Assembly: GCA_002081555.1 (NCBI GenBank) | Contig: MZNV01002481.1 | Location: 1-22,335 of the forward strand | DNA length: 22,335 bases | Direction: 5' to 3' | Origin: Protostelium mycophagum | Lineage: Eukaryota; Evosea; Variosea; Protosteliida; Protosteliaceae | Part shown: in pieces, positions 1 to 10,500 of the stretch | Layout of the letters: every line of letters begins with the position of its first letter | Position numbering within the stretch: the first letter of the stretch is position 1 | Program-made: the position numbers and the translations under genes | The notes under the pieces: model-generated | Databases searched by the model: none | What the model saw: only the letters and a program-made list of their open reading frames with translations | Told to the model about the DNA's origin: nothing

Positions 1-275
1 GTGTCCTTTACTTCAAACTGAGCGCTGTCGTGGGTATCTTTGCATGTCTTCTCAAAATGATAGGAGTATTTGAATGTAGTCCCATTATTAATAAAGCCTG
101 CGTTCACCCAAACTCCGTCATCCATTTTCTCGCATTTGGTTGTCCTATAGTAACGGGTGCCAGAGGCATTCTGGGTGCAGCCCTGGTGATCCCCACGAAA
201 GAATGTGACAACCACACCATCGTCCCAAGCATGCACGACTGCGAGTGTGAGCAGAAGGAAAGCAATGCGTTGCAT
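1..275 (-). CDS. Secreted protein, 5' part only (runs off left edge)
   Basis: An open frame runs from ATG at 275 to the window edge, about 91 residues with no intron seen. The product starts with a typical signal peptide (MQRIAFLLLTLAVVHA), followed by DDGVVVTFFRGDHQGC. Cysteines recur (GCTQN, TKCEKM, KTCKDT) and two sequons are present (NAS, NGT), as expected of an extracellular, disulfide-bonded domain. I do not recognise the family. The gene is divergent from the plus gene starting at 384, so the roughly 108 bases between the two ATGs must hold both promoters; they are TC-rich (CTTCTTCTTCTTC near 303). The C-terminus lies outside the window. The reading frame is clear, the function unknown. 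Confidence 0.7.
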   Translation of the reverse strand, partial: MQRIAFLLLTLAVVHAWDDGVVVTFFRGDHQGCTQNASGTRYYRTTKCEKMDDGVWVNAGFINNGTTFKYSYHFEKTCKDTHDSAQFEVKD

Positions 276-383
276 CTTCAGCTTTTGTGGGATTTGATGT
301 TCTCTTCTTCTTCTTCATTCATTCAACTCACATGTCTGGCATGCCCTCGGACTTGTATATCTTTTCTCGTCATCTCACGAATC

Positions 384-922
384 ATGAATTCACACCCCAA
401 CTTCCATATTGCTATATTTTCAGAGGAAAATTTTTACCTTCTGGATGCAAAGATGGATTATTTTGGAAACCAAGTAGAACAGCAGTGAGGGTTGGGTTTA
501 GATTATACAAGCGTTTGCACTATGCAAAATACAAAGGAATCAAACTTAGAAGACAGGTGTGTTATCGATATCGATTATGATGCTCACGTTTATAGACGTT
601 CTATCTCAAAGATTGTGAAGAATGGGTTTTTGTGGAGTATTCTACAGGAATTATGAGTGCATCAAGAGATATCAATCATGTCGAAACACCACCAGAATAT
701 GATCTGAAGTCCTTATTCAAGTTGGCCAACAACAAGTCATCTTCTTTTTTAGAGAGTTCAGATAGTGGATTTCCAGAATCTACTTGGGAGATATTATCTT
801 CATATTTCAACGTAGATATCAATTTTGGATTATACGATTTTCATCATGGAAGTGTCATCAATGACCTACATGATACACTGGATATGATTGATCTTTGTAT
901 TGAGAATAAACATCAATTTTGA
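384..922 (+). CDS. Hypothetical 160 aa protein, three exons, one possibly 17-base intron
   Basis: Model: exons 384-484, 502-556 and 596-922. The second intron (557-595, 39 bases, GTGTGT...TTTATAG) is ordinary. The first (485-501) would be GTGAGGGTTGGGTTTAG, only 17 bases, and is needed to join the frame starting MNSHPNFHIAIFSEENFYLL to the frame LYKRLHYAKYKGIKLRRQ. The last exon is the clearest: it opens TFYLKDCEEWVFVEYSTG and ends DLCIENKHQF. The protein is acidic, soluble-looking, rich in Asp, Ser and Asn, and has no recognisable domain. An AATAAA at 905-910 lies just before the stop codon. Alternative: translation starts later at ATG 653 (89 aa) and the upstream exons are wrong. No function can be assigned. 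Confidence 0.5.
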
Positions 923-1130
923 GGGAAAATTTTATTGTGTGATTTATTGTTCTCGACGAATCTTGCTGCAATTCATCCCTTTCAAAGGCAACACGCAACA
1001 AAAACGTCTGCATCATTCATGTCTAAATAGTATAACTTCAAAGTTGAGATCTCATCAATGAGAGTGTTAGACACTGATACTTTTTCGAATCAATGCTTTA
1101 ATAACCAAAAATCTGCACTGTGGCACAGAT

Positions 1131-1773
1131 CTATTCTTTCTCTTGTTTGAATGACACTTTTGTTGTGTTTTTCTGATGTACATCAGAAAAAGGAATGTTA
1201 CATTTGTTCCAGTCACCTTTGAGCTGGTCCGTTGATCGTTAATTTTGTCCATCTGTATGTTCTCGATCAACTCTTTCACTTTCTGTTTTCTGTCCGTCTT
1301 CCTCACTGATTTTACTTGTTTTTTTTGTTTCATGAAGTCAGTCTTTTGTTTCTATGAATGATCAGCTTAGACTGTCTGTATGATGATCTCACCTCTTTAG
1401 ATAATTTATTTTCGATGATCTCTTCCTTCTTTGATGAGACTGAGTTGAGAATGTCTAATAATCCCTTTCCATCATCGACAAATGTCTTCTTTTTTTTTGG
1501 TGGTTTTGGTGCCTCAACAACTTCCTCTTCCTCTTCAGCTTCGCTCTCCTCTTGTGATTCCTCTGATTCCTCTTGATCTTCCGTTGTCATTTTCTCATTC
1601 TCCTCCTCTTCCTTCTTCAACGCGGCTTGGCGATCTTTCTTGGCGCGTCTTCCTCTGGCAGATCGCTGCTCGGGTTTTGCATTTTTCTGTGGTTGTTGCT
1701 TGTTCTTCTTTTCCTTTCTTTTCCTTGGTTTCGCCTTCGCTGATGAAGAGGTTTTGCTGGGTGGTCTCGCCAT
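1131..1773 (-). CDS. Lys/Glu-rich charged protein, 185 aa, likely nuclear
   Basis: Exons on the minus strand: 1773-1393, 1351-1217 and 1172-1131. Introns are 1352-1392 (41 bases, GTGAGA...CATAG with GCTGATC upstream) and 1173-1216 (44 bases, GTGACT...CATCAG). The start is the first in-frame ATG (MARPPSKTSSSAKAKPRKRK). The N-terminal third is strongly basic, the middle is a long Glu/Ser/Asp tract (about residues 45-90), and after PKPPKKKK comes FVDDGKGLLDILNSV, the only hydrophobic, structured-looking stretch. The C-terminus is again Lys-rich. This composition is typical of nucleolar or chromatin-associated proteins, but I recognise no family. The minus-strand variant signal ATTAAA at 1097-1102 lies about 30 bases past the stop. 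Splicing is supported because each junction restores one continuous frame. Confidence 0.65.
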
Positions 1774-1895
1774 TTTAGAAAGGCGATCAGAATCTCGATT
1801 TTTTCCGACGAAAGTGAGATCCAACTACACTTAACTCACCCCATTGGGATTCAAAGGCCTGTCAGTCTTGTGATTACAATTTTGTATATTTATCA

Positions 1896-2471
1896 ATGGA
1901 AATGCTACAAAAAAGGGCTGTGGTAACAGCGCGATTGCTGTCGCTCTGATATCAAAACAAAATCTATATATGATCACGAGGGTCAATAGATCTACACAAT
2001 TGGACTCCCACAAAAATTCAACAAGACTCCTTTTGGCCACAGATTCTCATCACCAACACACACAAGACCATTCAGCTGTACCAGAGAAAAAGTGTCACGA
2101 TCGACGCAATCATCAAGCAAAGAAAAATCCAGGGATCAAGTGATACTTGTGTCGATCATGTGATTTCTGATCTCAAAAAAGTGACATACACCAGAAACGG
2201 TGTCTTTCACAAATTTTACGGAACTCACTTCAACTCCGTAGATCTTTACAACTGCTTCCTCTATCGCTTTATCAATAGCCATTCTCACCGTGACAGGGGA
2301 GCCGCCATGCTATTTTGGGTCATAAGATCAGAAATTGCCAATGTTTGTACGGCCAAAAATTTTTCCCAGAAAGTACCGGCGGAACAAATCCGCCAAATCC
2401 TCGCCACCGAACTGATGTCTATGACTGAAAAAGATGTCATTTCTTGCCTTGGCAATATTTTCACCATTTAA
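1896..2471 (+). CDS. Hypothetical 151 aa protein, two exons
   Basis: An open frame without an internal ATG start runs from 1974 to the stop at 2471. The likeliest model is a short first exon 1896-1922 (MEMLQKRAV), an intron 1923-2042 (GTAACA...GGCCACAG) and exon 2043-2471 starting ILITNTHKTIQLYQRK. The product is basic and Cys-containing and ends ISCLGNIFTI; no family is recognised. An AATAAA at 2510-2515, 38 bases past the stop, supports a plus-strand gene. It starts 122 bases from the divergent minus gene at 1773. Alternative start: ATG 2307, which has a textbook GCCGCC context but would leave only 54 residues. The first exon and the acceptor are inferred and could be wrong. Confidence 0.45.
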
Positions 2472-2509
2472 ATGAGAATGTCATGAAAACTAACAAATAC
2501 ATAAGGAGA

Positions 2510-2515
2510 AATAAA
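2510..2515 (+). terminator. Poly(A) signal of the 151 aa plus gene
   Basis: AATAAA begins 39 bases past the TAA at 2471 and supports transcription of that gene on the plus strand. Confidence 0.5.
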
Positions 2516-2639
2516 TAGCGCAAAAATGTGCATTGTAGTTCAGTTTAATTTTTTCCGAGGTCTTTTTGTGTAGAGATGGAAAATAGAGGACACCTTAATT
2601 GTATGGAAGTGTCTACCACGTTTAGATGTACCAGAAAAT

Positions 2640-2658
2640 AATATCTTGACAAGATATT
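2640..2658. repeat. Hairpin AATATCTTG-A-CAAGATATT between convergent genes
   Basis: A perfect 9-base inverted repeat with one central base lies in the 223-base gap between the convergent genes ending at 2471 (plus) and 2695 (minus). It may help 3' end formation for one or both; this is inference. Confidence 0.6.
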
Positions 2659-2694
2659 TTTAAAGAGCGCAATGTGAATGAAGTTTATGTGTGG

Positions 2695-4412
2695 TTACAG
2701 AGCAAACTTTACCCTGGACACATCAGCCATCATCTTTGTGTCCTTCTCTCTAGTTAATCCCTTTGAGATTTTTTCCAACCCACGAATAGCGTCACGATCC
2801 TTTGGCTGATAGAAGCGATAACGGTTATGGCACATCGCCACTAGTGCAGGATTGAGAATCATCACACCAATCAGCCCCATGCTTATCATACAAGCAGTGT
2901 AAGCCTCATAATGAGCCTAATTGCAATCAATATTATGCGATGAAGGAGATGTCAGTTTGCGGCAATACCTGAGTCCACCTGCCGTATGAATCTGTCTTAT
3001 AGTTCATTAGTTTTACTTTCCAGGGACACTGCTCTAAGGGCAAGTTGATCAACTGCTGACTGGTTGCATGAGAACCAGATAACACCTGTTTGATCAGATG
3101 ATTAAAATGTGGACAGAAATACCTTGATCAATTGGTTAGTGTTGTCCTGTGTGATTTGACTGATCTTCTTAGTTTGTTTCCAATATCGACGGATTTTCTT
3201 AGAAGCATCAATAAGGGCCTCTATATACCTTGCGTGATGGTACAAGATGACCTTCTTTGCCTTTGCTCTCTTTCTGAGATCTTCAGCTTGCAGATTATTC
3301 ACACCTTTCTGTCTTTAGTCCTTGTTATTTACACATAATCCTCTCACTCTTCATCTCATATCGAGCCAATTTAAGCCATTCTATAGCCTCGCCGATTCTC
3401 AAGGCGTCTTCTCTCAATGCCTTTACTTCAATATCGAGACAAGAAGGCATATCAGCATCTTCATAACTGTTCTTGTCAGTTTGATCACTTCTTGCGTCTC
3501 ACCTTGGTGTGGGACACAAGATAGAAGCGCAGATTGCCTCTGTCCAATGTGTCTCGCCAGCGCTATAAGATGATGCGTACTTGTCTAAACTTTTCAATAA
3601 GGCATCTATCTGTTGTCTTTTCTTCAAGCTTGAAGACGCCAAACTTTTAGTAGTTCTCTTCAGTTGCTCTCTACGAAGGATGGCGGGGGAGGAGTATCTC
3701 AATATTAAAATTGTAGGTACAATAAGGGGGATAGCTCCAAGCGTAGTAAGAATGTACATGCTCGCGGCGGTTGCCGCCATGGGTGTCCAATGCTTCTGTG
3801 CGAAATATCCCATTGAGCTCGCCTTAATCTTATCGGATTCTGCTCGTGCTATGACACATTCCAATTCAAGGGAAGCCAATTCATCACTGAGTTTGTCCGC
3901 GTTAGAGAGCACCTGAAATATCAATATTTTCTGCAAGAAGAATAGACTCACAGAGCAGACGACTTGAGTGATTGAAATAATTGCCTCTTCTTCGACACCC
4001 TCTCCTCCGGCTATATGGTTCTGAAACTTTCTGCAGCAGTGGAGGGCTTCTTTGACATAGCGTGCATGTTGCTTCAAAAGGACCCTCTTTGTTTTGATTT
4101 GCTTCTTCGTGGTTTCTGTGGTCATTGAGATGAAAAAGTAATGCATGTCTCACCTTTGCATTCTGGTGCTTTCTTCTGTGCTTTTAGAGAGACGATGTTC
4201 TCTTCTATTTTCTGCAGTGTCTGTCTGGAAGTCTCCTCTGCTGCAGTGAGCTGCCTCAGTGCCACTAAGAGAGGGATACTACAAATATGAGTCTGTTGTT
4301 GAACAATTTTACTCAACCCTTCCTCTGGTGCCTCAGAAGTCAACTCGAGAGCTTCCTCTTGAAACAAGACGGAGTGAGTGGATGGAATATCGTCCAAAGT
4401 CAGCTTGGTCAT
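2695..4412 (-). CDS. Membrane protein of two tandem homologous modules, 490 aa, seven exons
   Basis: Exons: 4412-4154, 4115-3952, 3912-3503, 3466-3348, 3304-3123, 3085-2969 and 2916-2695. Introns are 36-52 bases and all GT-AG. Each half contains a coiled-coil-like stretch (ALRQLTAAEETSRQTLQKIE against ALREDALRIGEAIEWLK), a basic helix (KRVLLKQHARYVKEAL against KKVILYHHARYIEALID), a VLS...LE segment, one hydrophobic membrane segment (about residues 188-213 and 422-447) and a short basic tail. Intron positions match between halves: phase 1 before the basic helix and phase 0 before VLS. I do not recognise the family; coiled coils beside single membrane anchors suggest an organelle-membrane scaffold, which is inference. 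It could be two adjacent genes, but no suitable ATG starts the second half. The C-terminal copy has lost similarity faster. Confidence 0.75.
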
Positions 4413-4427
4413 AATACGTCGATATGT

Positions 4428-4480
4428 TGCGTGCGTGTGCGTGCGTGTGTGCGTGTGTTGTGCGATGTTGTGCGATGTGA
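4428..4480. repeat. GTGC/GTGT microsatellite with TGTGCGATG duplication
   Basis: Alternating GTGCGTGTGC units followed by two copies of TTGTGCGATG lie within about 20-70 bases upstream of the ATG (4412) of the duplicated membrane-protein gene. The tract is therefore in its promoter or 5' UTR. It is an alternating purine-pyrimidine stretch. It also explains the His/Thr- and Arg-rich spurious reading frames seen there. Confidence 0.8.
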
Positions 4481-4831
4481 ATTTCGAGCTGTTTTATTTC
4501 TTTTCGTTCCTTCGAGAATAAAAGTGCCACCAAAAACCGTGAATGACAGTCGCGAATGTTTGAGATCTTCATCCATCGCTAAATCCCAAGCACACTCGCT
4601 TGGCCTCACCTAGCCTTGAATCTACCAACTACCCATAATGGTTGAAGCCAGAACTCACACAGTTATATTTTCAGTTCAATGATCTTGGTTTTATTTCGTT
4701 TATTCAAATGAACCGACACGATCACTAAGTGAACTAAACCCAATTCCAAAAGATGATTATCATGTTGAGATCTTGATGTGATTCCCCTGATTCAATTTCC
4801 AAAGATTGCCAACTAATATTTAAAACATGTC
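4481..4831. other. Intergenic region between two minus-strand genes
   Basis: No convincing exon was found. The stretch should hold the promoter of the gene starting at 4412 and the 3' flank of the RhoGEF gene ending at 4856. It is AT-rich with no tRNA-like fold or repeat that I could see. Confidence 0.5.
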
Positions 4832-4837
4832 TTTATT
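4832..4837 (-). terminator. Poly(A) signal of the SH3-DH-PH-FYVE gene
   Basis: AATAAA on the minus strand begins 18 bases past the TGA at 4858-4856. This indicates a very short 3' UTR and supports the last six-codon exon. Confidence 0.65.
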
Positions 4838-4855
4838 TGCCACAACACAAGGCCA

Positions 4856-7470
4856 TCAAGGAGAAGCAGGCTGCTGCAGAGCGTCAGGATCGATTGACTA
4901 AAATGAGCATACCTTTGCGACGTCCTCTTTGCTGCTGCTGGCCGCCGCGACCGCGTTCTGGTCTACTTTTCTGGTGTCTCCAATCAAGTTGTTTGTGCTC
5001 GCTGTATCAGTCACATTCTGATACGACCCAACCCCCATCTACAACGACACTCACCTCTAGAGATGACACTTTGAACTCTTGAAGGGGGAGATGACGGATT
5101 ATCCTGTGTGAGAGACACGTAACATTCTTTGCAGACTCTTACAGCTTTAGAGGATATGTACTGGATAGTGATGCTCTGGTTGCTGCAAGAGCCACAGACG
5201 ACTCTACCGCAGTATCGGCAGTGATGCTGAGGTGATGTCAGTGGTGATGACTTGACTTCCACCACGAAAAGTTGTACTTGCGGTAAGGAGCGCATAAATT
5301 CACGTTAAGCTTACCCTTCTTTGAACTACGTTGAAACTCTTTTGGCACAAGACACATTTCTTAGTAGAAGAATCTGGTGCCCAAACGGGTGCGGCAGCGT
5401 CCAAGTCTAAAGAGTCAGCATCTACAACGACATCTACAACGAGAAAACGTACTGGAGTTGCTGGTCAACTTGGTGAGGTGGTTCATCCACATTGTCTTCT
5501 CTTGTTTTGTTTCTGCAAACAAAGTGAAGGACTTCTCTTCGGTCGTAATGATTTGAAACGCATTCTTCTGTGTCTGGGTGTCCTCCACATCCTGCGAAAT
5601 CTCAACGAAATTTCCGCAAACGAACGCGTTGTAGACGGTATGATTTCATGACATCTCACCTGTACTTGGGTAGTGGCCAATGATATCATACGATGGAACA
5701 AATATTTGGGAAAGGAATCCGCCTCCCCCTTCATCGTCAAGTTGGGGCCGGTGGTGTTTGTCCTCTTGGTTTTGGCGCCACGTGACGTCATCACTACGTA
5801 AGAAGAGTACACCAGCGCGTCTGAGAACAAGAAAACCCAGCGAAATTTCGAGGATTTACGGCAGACTTTGTACAGAGGGCCCTCACAGACGAATTTTCTG
5901 TCATCTGCAACGATATTCTGATGACGTCAGTGTCACCTGTCACATGTCACGATGACATACCTTGACATTTCCGACAAAACTACGTTGTATGGAGCACAAC
6001 TTCTTGTAGTTCTCTTCGGCCTTGATGCTCTCATTTACATTCTGTGCCAACTCCAAGATATTTTTCAGGGAGGTGGACAAGTCCTCATAGTCGGGGTGAC
6101 CCTCCGGGGTGTTCTTCAACAGATCCTGTATACGTCATCGCTTTTTTCAAGTTGAAATTTGAACGAGAGCCTCCGTATTTCAATCTCCCCAACTCTGCGA
6201 GATTGCAGTAGTAGAGTGCATGATTATGACCATTTTTTGCCGCCAAAACTGAGATGCGGCTTTGCCGCGCCTTTCTGTTCTGTCATTTGCAGTAGTATCT
6301 TGTGGCGCATTGCGTCTCCGCCGCCAAGCTTCTAGCAATGCTGCACATTTGAAAAATCAAAAAATCACCTCGAGGAGAAGCTTGTACCTCAAAATCCTCT
6401 GAACCGGCATGATGAGCAATGCCAAGAAGTCAAGACCCGCGGCCTCGTCTTTGTTGGCTTGGAGCCAAGTGACAACGTGCTTTCTCTCCATCAGATTGTT
6501 AATCGTCACGATGGTCGTGTGATGGTTCTTCATGTATGAGTTGTAGATGTCCAATTTGGGGATCTACAACGAGTCAATCTCGCTCGGTGAAGTCAATTTT
6601 GGGTGACATGTCATGACATTAAGATGTCAATGACGTCATGACATGATCATGTCATGTTTTGACATCATGACAGGTGTTGAGATGGCATACCAGCTGAGCC
6701 CAGAATTGGCCAATCGTATGTCCAGCTTCCCAGTTGTTTACGGCGGCTTCGAGTTCAGAGAAAAATTGTGCAGACACAGTGGAGATCTCTTCTATGTTGG
6801 CGAATATTCTTGGAATATATTTAGCTTCTATGGGCGCCTCATTGTCTTTGATCGGCTGCAAGTACAACTGTCATGTGTTATGATTTGCCTGATGTGCATA
6901 ATTGATTGCTGCATCGTAACATTTGTGCTGCCAATTCTTGTCGCCATTTTTGAAAGACCCAGACTTTAGAGATGTATTCAAATGATGCGAAGGGTGTCAC
7001 CTTGATGATCTTCTGCAAAGAGCTATTGTAACTTTTTTCTGTGGTATACATCTCGAAGATAATGTTGAATCGACGTAATTCCGTTTCAGGTAGACTCTTC
7101 AACTGCCATTATGTCAGAGGAAAATGATCATACACATGATCTATCACCTTCTCCTTCTTCAGAGCGTCATCCTTCTCCGCTTCACTCTTGCGCTCTGCTT
7201 GCTTAGGGATCTCCACCATTTCACCAGGCTGTCCCACCTCCTCTGTAAAATCCAGCGGAAACCAACCTTTCTCTTCGGTGTCTAATTTTCTTCCTGAAAA
7301 ATGTTGATTCATGGACATTTTTCAGAGATGATCTTACCCTTTGCCCATCCGCTCTCATGTTTAAAGAGACAGAAGACGACATCTCCTTCTTTCAACTGTA
7401 GAATCCTTTCTTGTTCTGATCCATTATCATTGAAATCATATTTAGCTCGGACGATAGAAATCACTGGCAT
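4856..7470 (-). CDS. SH3-RhoGEF(DH)-PH-FYVE protein, FGD-like Rho/Cdc42 exchange factor, 561 aa
   Basis: Twelve exons: 7470-7338, 7293-7148, 7102-7001, 6867-6691, 6563-6369, 6125-5961, 5917-5660, 5591-5453, 5406-5315, 5226-5055, 5001-4913 and 4873-4856; every junction keeps frame. Domains in order: SH3 (about 3-65; AKYDF, LKEGDVV, GWFPLDF); DH (about 95-300), with a canonical CR3 helix [14 protein letters not shown] then [14 protein letters not shown] (about 305-435; [23 protein letters not shown], final Trp in MWMNHL); FYVE (about 440-515), with all three signatures WAPD, RRHHCRYCG and RVC, and paired zinc cysteines. By family knowledge the DH-PH pair loads GTP on a Rho GTPase, FYVE binds PI3P on endosomes, and SH3 binds proline-rich partners. 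FGD proteins normally lack an N-terminal SH3 and often carry a second PH. The tail is RVQSVISR then [12 protein letters not shown]. Confidence 0.9.
6126..6368 (-). other. Long intron 5 of the RhoGEF gene with a GC-rich block
   Basis: At 243 bases this is several times longer than neighbouring introns. It holds a GC-rich patch around 6236-6335, including TGCGGCTTTGCCGCGCC and GCCGCCAAAA, in otherwise AT-rich DNA. No open exon is needed here because DH domain coding continues seamlessly across the intron (KLLLE to [10 protein letters not shown]). Confidence 0.6.
6604..6672. repeat. Cluster of TGACATG/CATGTCA half-palindromes in RhoGEF intron 4
   Basis: Repeated GTGACATGTCATGACATT-like words, a TGACGTCA and ATGATCATGTCATG lie within 70 bases. 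The tract can fold back on itself in several registers. It is inside intron 4 (6564-6690) of the RhoGEF gene. Confidence 0.7.
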
Positions 7471-7583
7471 TGTCTATGCAGTGATAGGGATATAAAATGT
7501 GGAAGCCGATGATGTTGAGGGAGAAAATATGTCATAGTTGTAGATAAGAAAATGTTAATAATCAATTTCATTTTTCGTTGACA

Positions 7584-10500
7584 ATGATCATGAGGACATC
7601 TCTGATCATCGCATTCTTCGTCTTGATTCAGACACTCAGTGTGTCCTCGTGTGCTTGGAATTGCACCGGGACAGCAAAGACCTATTGGGATGAGATTTCT
7701 TGCTGGGATTGTGGACATCTTCCCACAGAACAAGACACTGCTTCTATATCAAGTATCTTGAACCTGAAAGTCAGCATCAGATCGAATGTTAGTGTTGAGT
7801 CCATCATTTTAATGGGGTAAAGATCAAAATGCTCTTCACCTATCACCATCTAAGTTTTCAACAGAAATACAACGTTAGAACTATCAGAAGGAAAGAATGA
7901 AACAGCTGGTTTAAGGGTAGGAGGATCATGACATCACAATCCTGAATCCGACAATTGAAAAGGTTCGCAACAACATCACGATTGGCACAAATTCTGTGCT
8001 CTCAACAACATATCGTCCCTTCCTCTTACGCGGAAATGAAGTCAAGAACAGCGGCCTACATGTTGAAGGATCCGTTTTGGGTTTTGGAGATGTCGATGGC
8101 TTCGAGATAGAGGTGCTCTCTTTATAATACATCCATGAATCATGACAATAGAAGGTCGGTGCAGGTGGCCAAGTGCGACCACTTCCGGGTGATCGATTCA
8201 GAAGAAATACAACTTTGGAGGTTCATGGACAGATCACATTCGAAAATGGCAACTTTGACATTGAGGGTAGACTTGAGAATCATGGCAATATGACATTCAA
8301 TGGACAGGTCACTCTCTTCTCAAATGGGACTGCCCTTTCCATCACCTCAAAAAATATTGCAGAGGTGAGGAACTTGATCATCGTAAACTCATGTATTGAT
8401 GGATGATTCTGAATTTTGTCTGCTGTTGGACATCTATAAAAATTGCAGCGAAGCTGCAGGAAGAATTAATATGCACAGCTTACTTGAAGAAACATCTGAG
8501 ATTAAATATTTTTTATGTATTTGAATTCATTTTGCGCGCCAAAATTTTCTGATATATCTTCTTCGAAAATGCAATATCATCACGTTAATTAACGTGGTTC
8601 TTACCGTGATCCCTCCTTTAATACGCGCAGGTCAAACCAAACTCAAAAGTGAGCATCTACAAACCGTTTATCTTGACTTCTTCATCACAATTATTACTGG
8701 GGGAAAATGCTTCTCTCAACCTCTACAACGAGACAATTTTCACGGGAAGAGCGCAGCTTTCAGACGCTTCTGCGATTATTTTCTCAGAAAATTCATCCTC
8801 AACATGGGCAGGGGCCACTGTTCTCGGAACGGGTTCACTCGCCGCAAACAACCACACGGTAAGATGACGTGAAATCTTTCGGTTATTAACGTGAATATCT
8901 CATTTACCTGCAGATCACGCTTATTGGAACAGTCCTCGCTCCTGACGCAAAACTCTCGTTACTGAGCACGGTAATTAACGCAGGCGGTGTGTTCAACTTC
9001 TCTTCTGTCGACATGTCTAGCGTCGTCATTCGCGAGAGATCCCCACAATCCCGTGGAGAATCTATTGTCGTGGTGGGAAAACAGCTTGTCAGTCTGCAGT
9101 CAGTCTCCATAGAATCTTCAGCGAAAATCCAGTCAAAGAACATCATGCTGGCTGGTGATTTTATGGAGACTGGAGATATTAATTTCGATGGAGAAGTAAG
9201 TATTTTATTCCTCAAGTCTCCAAGAATTCTCCACAATTTTTTTGTGTTTCATGACCGAGCTCGTTTCGAATGCTTGACATGCGATTATGATATCTCAAAA
9301 CACGACACAAAGAATGTCATATGTCATACGTAATGATGACGTTGCCAAAGGTCACCTTTGGGCCCACTTTCAAAGGTGTTGGTGCTGGAACCTTGGATTT
9401 AACAGGGTAAGCATTCAACTTCTTGATCAAACACGATCTGCTACGGTTACTACCGTGAAATACCTGGCGGATAGTGCCTTCTGTACAACCCAATGGAAAA
9501 TTCTGACTCGTTGTAGAAGCACACTCTCACTGTTTGAGCCCTTGAACGCGGGAAATCTAAATTGCAAATTCGCCTCTATCAATTTCACCGCCAACACCAC
9601 CAGTACCACTCCACTCATATCTACAACAGGCGCCGTATCATTCCAGGAGCACGCAGTTATAGACGTCAATATGGAGTACGCACCCACTAAGGCGAACCTC
9701 GCGTTAACTATTGTGAGCTCCGGTGGCTTGACGACAACTCCGGTCTTAAACTCCAAAGGCAAATTCTCTTGCCTGAAGACGACATTGAGACTCCAAGACA
9801 ACGTTCTATTTTTAGACGTGGGAAACCCCGAAACTCCGGGGGCCCTTAACGTGACGGTGTCCGGTTTGGACCAGCCTTCATCCAATGAATTTGAATTGAA
9901 ATGGATCAAGTTGAAAAATCTTTGCGGCCTCTCCGTCGTCAGCACGGAGATTTATGATTTGGTAAGCCCAATCGAAATCTCCGCGAAACTTCATGGAGAA
10001 TTGAAGATTCCAGGTCAGCGGGAACAACCAGTCCGTGTCATCTACAACTGATCACGTGACTGTACCAAGGCAACCTACGAGCGCGGAGTGTCCCGTGTAC
10101 AAATTTGCCGTCAGACAAGACTATATTTGGACCGCGACAGGTCAGCTCTACAACGGCAAAACGAGCGATCTACAATTCCAAGACATCGACAGCACGGTAC
10201 AGAGGTGAATTTAATTTTTCAAAACTTTCTTCGAAAATTCGAGGAGAATTATCCGAGAAGTTTACATGAAATTTACATGAATCTCAGATACCAACCTAAA
10301 GCATCAGATCTTTACGCCTCTTACCATTCAAACAACCTCACCTTCACATGGAATTTCACTGAAAACTCACCGTCCTTCCCTTGCAACAGTTCTGTCACTT
10401 CCCTGCTATTTTTAGCCACAGACCAAATGGGAAAGACCAGAAATTTCAGAGCCTTCTACAACGACCACAAATCTGACATCTATGTCGACGAATGTACAAG

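Noticed and set aside
1358-1834. Plus ORFs opposite the charged-protein gene
   Set aside because: Poly-Ser and Leu/Pro frames that are mirrors of the Glu/Lys tract on the minus strand.
3305-3332. 28-base intron with donor GTAAAT in the duplicated membrane gene
   Set aside because: The donor GTGAGA at 3347 gives a 43-base intron in the right frame and matches the intron phase of the first copy.
4428-4480. Possible CRISPR-like or telomeric repeat
   Set aside because: Simple GTGC/GTGT microsatellite without spacers or telomere unit; eukaryotic context.
5039-5054. 16-base intron GTGAGTGTCGTTGTAG in the RhoGEF tail
   Set aside because: Using it leads to a stop after ten codons, while a 53-base intron (5002-5054) opens a longer frame that continues cleanly into the next exon.
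5434-5452. 19-base intron in the RhoGEF gene
   Set aside because: Frame allows 19, 31 or 46 bases, but only the 46-base form has a CTGAC branch-like element before its TTTAG acceptor and gives a tight PH-FYVE linker.
9427-9945. 172-codon minus ORF
   Set aside because: It lies wholly antisense to the long exon 9517-9961 of the surface-protein gene, whose frame is fixed by flanking splice junctions and sequons.
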